Shown here: piece after piece, positions 36,271 to 43,751 of the stretch
How the letters are laid out: every line of letters starts with the position of its first letter
Numbering within the stretch: the stretch's first letter is position 1
Virus record (IMG/VR): IMGVR_UViG_3300034284_002720
Coordinates: 21,371-85,370 of that record
DNA length: 64,000 nucleotides
Source: a virus
Reading direction: 5' to 3' (one strand)
The notes under the pieces: generated by a model
The model's database searches: none
Told to the model about the DNA's origin: nothing
Seen by the model: only the letters and a program-made list of their open reading frames with translations
Made by a program: the position numbers and the translations under genes

Positions 36271-36623
36271 TTTTTCTTCTTACTTGTCTTCTTTTTCTTT
36301 TTTCGTTTCTTATTGCAGTTTCCGCAATTGCAATACGGATAACAGTAACCGCAGCCGAGAACCGGGGGGCGACCAGCCACCGACCCAGAACTTGTTCCTT
36401 GTGGATGATCAGATCCGCTTGAACCGCCGCCAGTCTCAGCAGATGTTCCTCCATCCGATGTTCCTCCAGAAGGAGTCGAGCCTCCTCCTTCGCCAACAGC
36501 TGAATTCCCCCCAGTAGCAGAGCCCCCAGTAGCAGAGCCTCCAGCAGCAGAGCCTCCAGCAGCAGAACCCCCTCCAGCCGCCGCCCCATCCTCTCTCAAC
36601 TTTAACCAATTAGAAAATTTCAT
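36267..36623 (-). CDS. low-complexity Gly/Ser-rich protein with Cys cluster and Lys tail
   Basis: 118 aa from ATG 36623 (GAGG 7 nt upstream). Begins MKFSNWLKLREDG, one of the shared N-terminal motifs (Glu at 11). Then GGSA(A/T)-type repeats (about 14-45), a Gly/Ser/Thr linker to about 80, a tight Cys cluster (CGYCYPYCNCGNCN, six Cys) and a C-terminal run of about 15 Lys-rich residues. No family. The charged tail suggests nucleic-acid binding, the Cys cluster metal binding. Stop-start overlap with the lipase gene (ATGA). Confidence 0.7.
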   Translation of the reverse strand: MKFSNWLKLREDGAAAGGGSAAGGSAAGGSATGGSATGGNSAVGEGGGSTPSGGTSDGGTSAETGGGSSGSDHPQGTSSGSVAGRPPVLGCGYCYPYCNCGNCNKKRKKKKKTSKKKK

Positions 36624-36636
36624 GTTCAACCTCGGC

Positions 36637-36644
36637 AATATATA
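36637..36644 (-). promoter_or_regulatory. TATATATT box, putative late promoter
   Basis: Minus strand reads GACTATATATTGCC about 14-21 nt upstream of the start at 36623. It belongs to the set of TATATA boxes found near gene starts and is the likely promoter for the Gly/Ser-rich protein and the lipase. Confidence 0.4.
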
Positions 36645-36704
36645 GTCAAATTCTTGGCCAAATTAATACTATATTAGTTGGAGCAAAATCAACACACGAC
36701 CACA

Positions 36705-36905
36705 ATGAAATACGAATACAAATATATGATGTGCGTGCTAGACGAGGACAACTCCTCTATGAAGAATCTTGAAAAAATGCTTCAAGAGGGATGGGAGCCT
36801 ATAAGAGAAACGGGGATGCCATCAAGCGGTTCTAATTATTCAGAAAACGCGCAGCCTCCGATATGTCTCTGTGTCCTTCGAAGACTCGTCACCAATGCCG
36901 AATGA
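36705..36905 (+). CDS. DUF4177-like small protein
   Basis: 66 aa from ATG 36705 (a TTG at 36678 would add 9 residues). KYEYKYMMCVLDED ... LEKMLQEGWEPIRETG ... ICLCVLRR fits the DUF4177 pattern ('yEYk.v.......le..LNe.GWel......vlkR'). Function unknown. Its end overlaps the convergent membrane-protein gene by 17 nt. No good ribosome site. Confidence 0.6.
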   Translation: MKYEYKYMMCVLDEDNSSMKNLEKMLQEGWEPIRETGMPSSGSNYSENAQPPICLCVLRRLVTNAE

Positions 36906-37086
36906 CATTGGCTATTACAAAGCCGCAAGTTACAAAATTAACCAGAACTATAAAAAATTTGATGAAGAACGAAATCAAAGCCTCTTGTACTGTAAGTATC
37001 GGCAAGTCAGGTTTGTCAAAATCTGTTTTTCCTATTCTGTGATCTATAGTTCTGGCGATTATCAACAAAAACCTGTTGTTAGTCAT
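36889..37086 (-). CDS. small membrane protein
   Basis: 65 aa from ATG 37086, selected because AAAGGAG lies 6 nt upstream. Polar N-terminus of about 30 residues, then one long hydrophobic stretch (ALISFFIKFFIVLVNFVTC and on to VIANV), i.e. one or two membrane helices. No family. The competing plus-strand reading here lacks a ribosome site. A TATATAAT box (37115-37122) lies about 30 nt upstream. Confidence 0.6.
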   Translation of the reverse strand: MTNNRFLLIIARTIDHRIGKTDFDKPDLPILTVQEALISFFIKFFIVLVNFVTCGFVIANVIRHW

Positions 37087-37142
37087 GACAAACTCCTTTA
37101 AATGCTTAGGCATTATTATATAGTTTGCATGTCAGCCAGAAC

Positions 37143-37688
37143 CTACAATGGTCTGTAGACTTTTTTGTCGTTATTGACGACCGGCGTCTCCATGAATATG
37201 GCTGGTGAAATATTTTGAACCTTAGTCTTTTCTACTTGATGTGGCTCAATTTCCTCTGATTGCTCTTCTTCAAAGTCTACATCTATCTTTTTTTTGTTCT
37301 TAAAATACTTAGGACCGTAATTGATGAATATTTCTTCCGACTTTTTAATGTCTCTGACGGCTATTATGTCAGCAATTTGATTCTTCAAGTCAAATGTGAT
37401 TTCGGCACTGTTTTTATCTTGATGATTGTAGAGCTGTGCATAGCCCAGCACCATAAGGAAATGACCTCCGTGCTTCTTGCATTCATCGCAAGGGCAAGTG
37501 TGAGTAAACATGTACTCCCATATTTTGTTATCCTTATGGTATTTCATTCTGAAATCCATAACCACAAATGGAGCTCGCTCTACAATTTCGCCCTTGGCTA
37601 TGTCGGCAGTGGCAAATACTCCTCTGCCATGAAGATCAGAATAACCCAGCTCTATTTTTCTGGAGATGTTTAATTTAGGCTTTTCCAT
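37143..37688 (-). CDS. SET-domain protein, second copy
   Basis: 181 aa from ATG 37688. SET signatures: LHGRGVFATADIAKGEIVE (about 20-38), the Cys-containing CPCDECKKHGG insert, LYNHQDKNSAEITF (N-H motif), and SEEIFINYGPKYF. Members methylate lysines using S-adenosylmethionine. It differs from the first SET protein by a Cys-rich insert that could bind zinc and by a longer acidic C-terminal tail. No ribosome site; TATTATAG lies 3-10 nt before the ATG, so a leaderless mRNA is possible. Target unknown. Confidence 0.8.
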   Translation of the reverse strand: MEKPKLNISRKIELGYSDLHGRGVFATADIAKGEIVERAPFVVMDFRMKYHKDNKIWEYMFTHTCPCDECKKHGGHFLMVLGYAQLYNHQDKNSAEITFDLKNQIADIIAVRDIKKSEEIFINYGPKYFKNKKKIDVDFEEEQSEEIEPHQVEKTKVQNISPAIFMETPVVNNDKKVYRPL

Positions 37689-37701
37689 CAACTATAATAG
37701 C

Positions 37702-37914
37702 TTAACCAAGCCAGATGTCCCAGTCGTCAGCTTCTTTTTCAATTATCTCCGCCATCAAGCTGAGCGTCGCCTCCTTGTACATTTTGGCTGCCTTCCTCAA
37801 AGTTTCGCTTCTTTTTTCGCTGAATACGGATCTGGCAAACCGGACAAGCTCGTCTGCCTTTTCTATAAGTTCCTTTCTAACATAAGGAGCCATTCCCATA
37901 TTGTTCATCCCCAT
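37702..37914 (-). CDS. small helical protein
   Basis: 70 aa, entirely helical and charged (RKELIEKADELVRFARSVF ... TLRKAAKMYKEATLSLMAEI), ending DDWDIWLG. ATG at 37914 with AAAGG about 9 nt upstream and a TATATAC box (37931-37937) about 20 nt upstream. No family recognised; the pattern recalls helical-bundle adaptors. Confidence 0.6.
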   Translation of the reverse strand: MGMNNMGMAPYVRKELIEKADELVRFARSVFSEKRSETLRKAAKMYKEATLSLMAEIIEKEADDWDIWLG

Positions 37915-37975
37915 GTGAATACCTTTGCATGTATATACCTTTGGGGAACAATGGGATTATGGTTTTTTGACCTTT

Positions 37976-38995
37976 TTACATTCCTGCTTTTTCGCAGCTT
38001 TCCTTTAGCTTAAAAACCTGGTCTAGGCTGCATCCCTCCGAATCCACGGCTATTTCTTTGGGCAACAGCTTCATCCTGGTCTCAAGGCTCGGGTTTCCAA
38101 AATGTTTTACATATTTGAAGCGCGAAGGCCTATTCTTTAAGGCCTCATCCACCTTCTCTATATCGTTCACGGTCATTATGAAGACCACATTTTCGTGAGT
38201 CGTGTAGGCGCCGTCCAATCCGTTCAGTATTATGTCAAAGGTGAACTTTATTGACTTGTTATCACCCCCAATTATGCAAGTTCTTTTGTCAAAGTAATTG
38301 TCAAAGTCTTCAAATAAAACAATGCACCCTTTAGGTATCTGTGCAAATATCAACAATAATTCATGATTCGTCCAGTCCGGATTGAGCGTAAAAATCATCA
38401 CTGGCAATCTATATTTTGTGGCTAGGTATTTGACAAAGAAACTCTTGCCATTGCCTGGGAATCCATAAAGAAGGGCACTTGTTTTCTTTCTTTTGCAATC
38501 CACGACTTCTGCGACCTCAACCTCAAAATCTTTCCACAGTTCTTCTTCGAATATGGGTTCTGAGAAGGTTTCTTTCAAAGAGCCTATTTTGTCGGTTCCG
38601 TAGGGAAGCATGAGCTGCACCGGGACCCCCAAGGTACACAACTGCATCTCCTTCAACTTTGACCTTAAAAAAGACTTCAGTTTTTTATACTTCCATCTGA
38701 AGCAAGTCAGAACCGTAACATGATCCTTCTCGTTCCAGCCGGCTTGCATCAACCGTTCAGAGTGGTTTATATGAAACCAAGGGGCTCCCTTGAAGAAGCA
38801 AAATGCAACATATGCTACGGGGTGCCTGTTTTCTGAAACGAACTCCTCGTAGATCATGAATTTTTTTTCGTTTGCACAAAGGTCATAAACCGTTTTGTAC
38901 GTATTGGAATCAATCCTCATCTCCACGAGGAGAACATATTTAAAAAAAGCCCACATCCCTACGAATGAGGCAAGCAGAGTGAATATTGTTGTCAT
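37976..38995 (-). CDS. BCS1-like AAA ATPase, membrane-anchored
   Basis: 339 aa. One N-terminal membrane helix (about 3-24), a BCS1-type linker domain, then an AAA module: Walker A GFPGNGKS (178-185), Walker B IVLFEDFDN (about 224-232), sensor 1 VVFIMTVND and the arginine-bearing NRPSRF. BCS1-like ATPases translocate folded proteins or act as membrane remodelling motors. In bacteria, BCS1-like ATPases also occur in conflict systems. This one is close to the SET protein and the membrane protein. Start at ATG 38995. Confidence 0.85.
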   Translation of the reverse strand: MTTIFTLLASFVGMWAFFKYVLLVEMRIDSNTYKTVYDLCANEKKFMIYEEFVSENRHPVAYVAFCFFKGAPWFHINHSERLMQAGWNEKDHVTVLTCFRWKYKKLKSFLRSKLKEMQLCTLGVPVQLMLPYGTDKIGSLKETFSEPIFEEELWKDFEVEVAEVVDCKRKKTSALLYGFPGNGKSFFVKYLATKYRLPVMIFTLNPDWTNHELLLIFAQIPKGCIVLFEDFDNYFDKRTCIIGGDNKSIKFTFDIILNGLDGAYTTHENVVFIMTVNDIEKVDEALKNRPSRFKYVKHFGNPSLETRMKLLPKEIAVDSEGCSLDQVFKLKESCEKAGM

Positions 38996-39026
38996 GATGG
39001 CAATATATCATATTGCCTTTAAAACA

Positions 39027-39248
39027 TCAATCTCGGGACTGGTCTATAGCCGACCTGTTTTTGGATCCCCTAGTTCCTTTTTCCTTCGCCGATTTGAATG
39101 CGGTATCCCTCCTCCCAGACCTTTCCCTCTGGGGGCTCGGTTCCGAAAGTTTGACCACATTCGTGGTCTGTTTGGGCATCTGCACCGGCTTGGATCCTAC
39201 CTTCCTCTCGCTGAGCATCCTTTCACCCAGCCACGATGAAAATCGCAT
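39027..39248 (-). CDS. small basic protein with CTS-like N-terminus
   Basis: 73 aa. Starts MRFSSWLGERMLSERK; the shared motif ends in L-G-E at residue 9. The rest is disordered, rich in Lys/Arg/Ser/Gln, ending RSAIDQSRD. GGAG lies 6 nt before the ATG, and TATATA (39288-39293) about 40 nt upstream. Size and charge resemble the short T4 internal proteins IPI-IPIII. No family. Probably a DNA-associated internal head protein (inference). Confidence 0.65.
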   Translation of the reverse strand: MRFSSWLGERMLSERKVGSKPVQMPKQTTNVVKLSEPSPQRERSGRRDTAFKSAKEKGTRGSKNRSAIDQSRD

Positions 39249-39287
39249 ATTATAACTCCAAAAAATTTCTGATTAAAAGTCAATATC

Positions 39288-39295
39288 TATATAAG
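39288..39295. promoter_or_regulatory. TATATA box between divergent genes
   Basis: CTATATAAGC (plus) and CTTATATAGA (minus) in the 195-bp gap between the divergent genes at 39248 and 39443. It may serve both. The gap also holds a short cysteine-containing reading frame (39327-39416), but nothing else recognisable. Confidence 0.4.
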
Positions 39296-39326
39296 CGGCG
39301 TAAAAATAAATTAAGGGGATGAAATA

Positions 39327-39416
39327 ATGACAGGCCAACCGATTTTTAGTAGCCTAACAGGAAAGCCATGCTCGTCAAATTGCAATGTAGATAGCGGCAG
39401 AAGTCATTGCGAGTGA
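39327..39416 (+). CDS. possible tiny protein (29 aa)
   Basis: ATG at 39327 with AAGGGG about 9 nt upstream, reading MTGQPIFSSLTGKP followed by C-x3-C...C, 29 residues. Either a leader peptide for the ArdC-like gene or a spurious frame. Nothing else supports it. Confidence 0.3.
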   Translation: MTGQPIFSSLTGKPCSSNCNVDSGRSHCE

Positions 39417-39442
39417 ATTTAATCATGAATTTACATACCACC

Positions 39443-40912
39443 ATGAATTTTTCACTTTGGCTATTCTCAGAAGAGCAGCAAAAAAGGGTCAGGACAAGAA
39501 AGGACATAAGTCCCAAGAATCCGGCCAACAGTTTCCTCGTGCTTTACGGAACAGACAAGGAAGAAAGAGATCTCATGTTCTCCTTCAAGGACGAACTCAA
39601 AAAAATGGGCTTCCGATACTTTGCGCCAAGCGGAACATACTCCGTCTTCTCTGCTAAGGTCGATGACTTGATGAAGAAAAGATTGTCCGATCTTGGAGTG
39701 GACATGAGCGGGTACGAAAGTGGCCAAGTCGTGACCTCGGCCCCGACCGCAAACCAGCCAGAAGCCCCAGCTGTGGATCAGAACCTGGAGCAGATGAAGC
39801 AAGAACTCTCTAGCGTCATCGCCGACGACCCCAAGACCCAGAGCTTGATAGACAGCATAGAGAGGATGATTGAAAGGATAGCCAACAGCACCGACGAGGC
39901 GGCCAAGCAAGCATTCATAAGAAATTTCTTTGAATTCGCCGGAAAGTTCTACAACTACAGCATGCACAACCAGTTCTTGATTTGGATACAAACCAGGGGT
40001 CGTGCAACCCATGTTGCGGGAGCCAAACAATGGGAGCAGAATTTTGGAAGAACGGTGCGAGATTTTGGATCGGGAATATCAATACTGATGCCCATAATCT
40101 CAAAAGACAAGGCGGAGCCCGTCTCGGAAATGGATCCCGAGGCAAAGAAAAAGCCGAGCAGAATGTTCTTCAAAACAGTCAAAGTCTACGATGTAAGTTC
40201 AACCGTACCTATACCCGGCCATCCCAAGAGCTTTGAGCCGGTCTCAAGAAAACAATGGAGCATTGACTCAAACGAGGATGTTGAGGAAATCAAGCAGTAT
40301 ATGGCCGCCCTTGACGCCTGGGTCAAGGAGCAAAATATACAAGTCTCCTATGAAGATCTAGATCCCGAACTCGGAGGGTATTCGGCGGGGGGAAAGGTAG
40401 CCATAAACAACCTATTTAAAGGCATAAACCTATTTAGCACATATGTCCATGAGGTGGCCCACGAAATCCTTCACTGGAAAGACAAGGATAAGAAGTCCAG
40501 CAAGATGGAGAAGGAAATAGATGCCGAGTCTACAGCGTTCATAGTGCTCAGCCACTTCGGCTTTGAGACCAAGGACACGAGCAACTACCTCGCCATGTGG
40601 AGGGCCAAGGGCGACGACATCAGAGCGAGGAGGGCAAACATACAAAAGGCCGCCAAGGAGATAATAAATGGCATAAAGAGCAAATTAAGCCAAGATGCCC
40701 AAAAGGACGAGTCAGAGATTGAGGAAGGAACCCAACACAACTCAGCAACTATAAAAGTCTACAGGGCGGACGGAATCGTTCATGCGACAGTTAATGGGGA
40801 GGAAAAGAAGTTCTGGGTGGATAAAGTCTTCTTTCCAAAACTGAAGGCGTCCAAAAATGTTTATGATACGCTCATGGATCTTATGAAGAATAACTATGCT
40901 GGCGAACTATGA
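39443..40912 (+). CDS. ArdC-like antirestriction protein with zinc metalloprotease domain
   Basis: 489 aa. N-terminus MNFSLWLFSEEQQKR carries the shared motif (F-S-E at 8-10). Residues about 165-215 (FYNYSMHNQFLIWIQTRG ... THVAGAKQWEQNFGRTVRDF) match the single-stranded-DNA-binding ArdC N-domain. HEVAH (336-340) with a downstream E-x-D-A-E-S helix is the HExxH zinc site. ArdC proteins protect incoming DNA from restriction. The likely start is ATG 39443; ATG 39425 is possible. If packaged, it would act as the DNA enters, like P1 Dar or T4 IPI (inference). Confidence 0.85.
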   Translation: MNFSLWLFSEEQQKRVRTRKDISPKNPANSFLVLYGTDKEERDLMFSFKDELKKMGFRYFAPSGTYSVFSAKVDDLMKKRLSDLGVDMSGYESGQVVTSAPTANQPEAPAVDQNLEQMKQELSSVIADDPKTQSLIDSIERMIERIANSTDEAAKQAFIRNFFEFAGKFYNYSMHNQFLIWIQTRGRATHVAGAKQWEQNFGRTVRDFGSGISILMPIISKDKAEPVSEMDPEAKKKPSRMFFKTVKVYDVSSTVPIPGHPKSFEPVSRKQWSIDSNEDVEEIKQYMAALDAWVKEQNIQVSYEDLDPELGGYSAGGKVAINNLFKGINLFSTYVHEVAHEILHWKDKDKKSSKMEKEIDAESTAFIVLSHFGFETKDTSNYLAMWRAKGDDIRARRANIQKAAKEIINGIKSKLSQDAQKDESEIEEGTQHNSATIKVYRADGIVHATVNGEEKKFWVDKVFFPKLKASKNVYDTLMDLMKNNYAGEL

Positions 40913-41542
40913 CGACCTGTACTTCTTGAATACGGCCTTGTATTTCTTGTGAAGTGATTTTGCGTTGCCTATGCCTTTAGCAACTTTTTTGCTTACCTCG
41001 GTGGCCATATATGCCTGTATCTCGTCCTTCATCACTTCCGAGCAATAGCCAATTGACTTCAAGTTCTTTTTGAACTTCTGGAGATTCACTTTTGAGATGG
41101 ATGCCGTCAGTTCGTCCATCTCTATCTTGTAGTCCATGTTCGTATAGTATAAGGCGTGGCACAACTCGTGATCAAATGTTGAGTTTTTCAAACAGTCCAC
41201 ACCGATCAGATACTTCCTTTCTCCGGAAACAAATAGTTCATCCACTATTCGCTTCATTTCTACATCATACGGCGTTTCTGTCTCGTTTATCTGGTAGCAC
41301 TTCTTCGCCACGATCAGCGGGAGATTGAATCCCACAAAATCCTTGACATACGAGAAGCATCCGGAGTGTTCTTTGCTATACCAACGGTAATAATCCCATA
41401 TTGAGAAGCCCTTGTTCTTAAAATTCTTGTTAGGACTCTCGTAGAACTCTTGGACACGACAGAAAAGCATAGCCCTGTCATAATCGTCGGGCACCACTAG
41501 AGCGATCACATTTTGACATATGTTCTTAATTTTGTATTTCAT
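40907..41542 (-). CDS. putative HExxH zinc metallopeptidase
   Basis: 211 aa from ATG 41542. A single motif HELCH (in TFDHELCHALYYTN) followed by EMDELTASI gives the first two His, the catalytic Glu, and a plausible third ligand. No other recognised domain; basic Lys/Tyr-rich C-terminus. It is the second HExxH protein in 2.1 kb, tail to tail with the ArdC-like gene (overlap 6 nt). No signal peptide. Substrate unknown. Confidence 0.7.
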   Translation of the reverse strand: MKYKIKNICQNVIALVVPDDYDRAMLFCRVQEFYESPNKNFKNKGFSIWDYYRWYSKEHSGCFSYVKDFVGFNLPLIVAKKCYQINETETPYDVEMKRIVDELFVSGERKYLIGVDCLKNSTFDHELCHALYYTNMDYKIEMDELTASISKVNLQKFKKNLKSIGYCSEVMKDEIQAYMATEVSKKVAKGIGNAKSLHKKYKAVFKKYRSS

Positions 41543-41578
41543 GCGACTCAATTGACCAATGGGTTTTGGGATTCATTG

Positions 41579-42544
41579 TCAATTTGAATTAGGTACCGGA
41601 ATGAAGTTGATATCAAACTCTTCGCGCTTTCCGAAATTTATTATCGGAATTGTCTGAACAAACCAAGGCCCAAATAAAAGTTCTCCAAACATTGAGTTGT
41701 TTGGAAGTATCTTGTAGTGAGGTTGCTGGCCGCTGGGGCCGTGGCTTTCGGCAAACTTTTTGAGGAACTCTCCGACGGTCACCGTCCGGTCGTTCTTTAT
41801 TGACTTGAATGTGGATGCGAGCCTTGAGGCAAACGCCCCCCGCACAGACAAATCCTCAACGCTAGATGAACTTATTATGAGTATTTCGTCGTAAACGCCG
41901 GAATCCTCGCCGTAGTCTATCTGTGCGTCAAAGACCTTTTTGCCGTTGACAATTTGCTCGGCCGTATTCAAGAAGACGGACAAGAAAGGAAGTTCGTTCC
42001 TCGAGTAGGCAGAGGGAAGTTCAGGAAGGAAACTTGTGGGCTTTGCCGTCTTTATGTTCTTAAGGAGTTCTCCGTCCTGTTTGAGGCTATCTTGTATGCT
42101 TCCCTCGGCGTGACAAGTATCCACTAGAAATATCAGACGACTTATAGTCTTGTTGGATTTTTTCAAAGCATCCAATGCCTTGCTGAACTTAAAACTACCT
42201 CCCTGAGCTGTCATTGCAAACCTGTCTCCGCTTCCTCCGCCGTGACTGTTGAAATAAAGCAGAAGTGTCGCGCCGTCTTCTAACTCGGAAGCCAACTGTG
42301 TCATCCTTGAATAGATGTACGGAGAAGAGACATTGTGATGACGCTCGGATTCAAATCCCAAGGACTTGTCGGCAAATATGCTTTCCATTAGTTCCAAGTT
42401 TCGGAGCCTTCCGCCCTCGTCCGTCATCGTGAACAAGGCCGCCACATTCTTGACTCCCGGGTTTATGGCTATGCCGGTTTTTTCCTGTGCTGCCGCAGCG
42501 GCAGAAAGAAAAAAGAAAAAAAGAATCGCCAACTTTTTATTCAT
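41579..42544 (-). CDS. secreted caspase-like cysteine protease
   Basis: 321 aa. Sec signal peptide MNKKLAILFFFFLSAAAAAQ (1-20). Caspase-fold dyad: His101 in LLYFNSHGGG and Cys144 in LIFLVDTCHAEG, the H..DxC spacing of the caspase/C14 group. The domain extends to about residue 240; the C-terminus is beta-rich. Start at ATG 42544 with GGAGG 7 nt upstream; a small gene overlaps the start. Signal peptide indicates the periplasm or outside. Bacterial caspase-like proteases take part in signalling and in defence; a phage-encoded, exported one is unusual. Specificity unknown. Confidence 0.8.
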   Translation of the reverse strand: MNKKLAILFFFFLSAAAAAQEKTGIAINPGVKNVAALFTMTDEGGRLRNLELMESIFADKSLGFESERHHNVSSPYIYSRMTQLASELEDGATLLLYFNSHGGGSGDRFAMTAQGGSFKFSKALDALKKSNKTISRLIFLVDTCHAEGSIQDSLKQDGELLKNIKTAKPTSFLPELPSAYSRNELPFLSVFLNTAEQIVNGKKVFDAQIDYGEDSGVYDEILIISSSSVEDLSVRGAFASRLASTFKSIKNDRTVTVGEFLKKFAESHGPSGQQPHYKILPNNSMFGELLFGPWFVQTIPIINFGKREEFDINFIPVPNSN

Positions 42545-42695
42545 TTTCAACCTCCACGAATTCTTTCGGAGAAAGAACAACCAAAATGCCCTTCTGCTCT
42601 AGCCAAACCTCGTACGCATCCGCATTGAGCCTCCGCAGGAGGTAGCCGTGATCGCCCCCATCGTTGACTTTGATCTTCACGCCCGTGTTTTTCAA
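42537..42695 (-). CDS. small protein between HAD and caspase-like genes
   Basis: 52 aa, TTG start at 42695 overlapping the HAD stop (TTGA); the stop codon at 42537-42539 overlaps the caspase-like start. The product has a compact beta pattern: VKIKVNDGGDHGYLLRRLN, then YEVWLEQKGILVVLSPKEF. It exactly fills the gap between two genes and its frame is open throughout. The start is not certain (GTG six codons later). No family recognised. Confidence 0.55.
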   Translation of the reverse strand: MKNTGVKIKVNDGGDHGYLLRRLNADAYEVWLEQKGILVVLSPKEFVEVENE

Positions 42696-43117
42696 GATGC
42701 CCCCAAGTGTTTTATTATTTTTCTCGCCAGATCTCCGGTTAAACCTATTTCAGCGTCAGTTTGGAAAAAATTCTTTCCAAAACCAACCCCGGCATCCTCT
42801 GTGTCATCTATTATCGCGTACTTCTTGACCTTGTGCCGCCCCAGCCATTCTTTTATTTCTTCCGCCCTCTTTTTCCCCTTGATGCTGATTGTGGAGTCTA
42901 AAAGTGTCATTTTCTTTCTAATTAGGGCTTCCTCAACGATTTTCTTGCTGTAGTTTTCTAATCTCCATGTGGAAGTCAGAACTATTTCGGATCCGGTCTC
43001 TCTAACTATCTGGCCCAAAAGGTCAACCACATCTTCATCTATGTAGTCATAACCATAGTTGTACAAAAGGCTGTAGTTGTTCAAGACCCCGTCTACATCA
43101 AGAAATACGACCTTCAC
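42692..43117 (-). CDS. HAD-superfamily hydrolase
   Basis: 141 aa. Motif I FLDVDGVLN (D7 and D9), motif II TSTWR (about 48-52), motif III/IV AIIDDTEDAG. Resembles the small HAD proteins fused to or near RNA-repair proteins. Substrate unknown. The start is a GTG at 43117 that overlaps the stop of the small membrane gene (GTGA). It belongs to a run of overlapping minus-strand genes reaching the caspase-like gene. Confidence 0.85.
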   Translation of the reverse strand: MKVVFLDVDGVLNNYSLLYNYGYDYIDEDVVDLLGQIVRETGSEIVLTSTWRLENYSKKIVEEALIRKKMTLLDSTISIKGKKRAEEIKEWLGRHKVKKYAIIDDTEDAGVGFGKNFFQTDAEIGLTGDLARKIIKHLGAS

Positions 43118-43209
43118 TTCAAGATCTCCATCAGAAGAAATAGCAAAAACATAGCAAATACAAAAATTATCAGAGGCTTGAAGGGAATGAATTTTTCTCT
43201 ATCGACCAT
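43114..43209 (-). CDS. 31-residue single-pass membrane peptide
   Basis: ATG at 43209 preceded by AGGAGGGGAG, one of the strongest ribosome sites in the window. Reads MVDREKFIPFKPLII, then VFAMFLLFLLMEILK: a basic N-terminus and one membrane helix. Overlaps the upstream DUF6428-like gene by 11 nt and the HAD start by GTGA. Peptides like this are small regulators or holin-like factors. Function unknown. Confidence 0.65.
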   Translation of the reverse strand: MVDREKFIPFKPLIIFVFAMFLLFLLMEILK

Positions 43210-43660
43210 CTCCCCTCCTAAGATCCACAATGTTTGTAGGCGAACATCCACCACCGCATTTCTCGGGTGCTAGACAAGCAGTATGTGTGAAGCCCAAATG
43301 GAACCTTATTTCATCCTTTGATATGTCAAACCCGTTCACGGGATATTGCGAAACGACGCCCTTTTCGTACTCTACTTGGACTTCCGGATTTTCCCATTTT
43401 TCAAAAATATTGTCTGAAAATTGTAAAATTTTCATCATCTTGCTTGCGTCTATTTTGTGATTTATATCATCCGCGACCCAAACCTGCAAGACGCATTTTA
43501 AAGAATCCCTCCTCTTGCCGCCACAATCTATAAAAATTTTGGAGACTCTTCCCACCTCGGTTATGTGGAAGTGCCCAGGAACCCTCTCGCTGTTTATTAC
43601 AAACTCGACCTTACGAAGCGGATTCTCCTCCAAAATGGAGGTCATTTCTCTTAGATTCAT
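43199..43660 (-). CDS. DUF6428-like protein
   Basis: 153 aa. GHFHITEVGRVSKIFIDCGGKRRD and the later WEN...VQVEY, with CGGGCSPTN near the end, resemble, from memory, the DUF6428 family ('G.HiTEV.....DCGG......Q'). The two Cys pairs and a His suggest a metal site. No enzyme activity is established. First gene of a coupled minus-strand run. Confidence 0.6.
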   Translation of the reverse strand: MNLREMTSILEENPLRKVEFVINSERVPGHFHITEVGRVSKIFIDCGGKRRDSLKCVLQVWVADDINHKIDASKMMKILQFSDNIFEKWENPEVQVEYEKGVVSQYPVNGFDISKDEIRFHLGFTHTACLAPEKCGGGCSPTNIVDLRRGDGR

Positions 43661-43751
43661 AAATCTAGCATAGTAACGAAAAACTGGTATTGCTTTATCT
43701 ATAGTAATCTATTATTTTAAGGCCTCTCATGAACGAAAGATTACTACAGAG

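Noticed and set aside
36263-36589. Minus-strand Leu/Glu-rich frame over the Gly/Ser-rich gene
   Set aside because: Frame-shifted reading of GGSA repeats; the other frame carries the shared N-terminal motif, a ribosome site and the ATGA link to the lipase.
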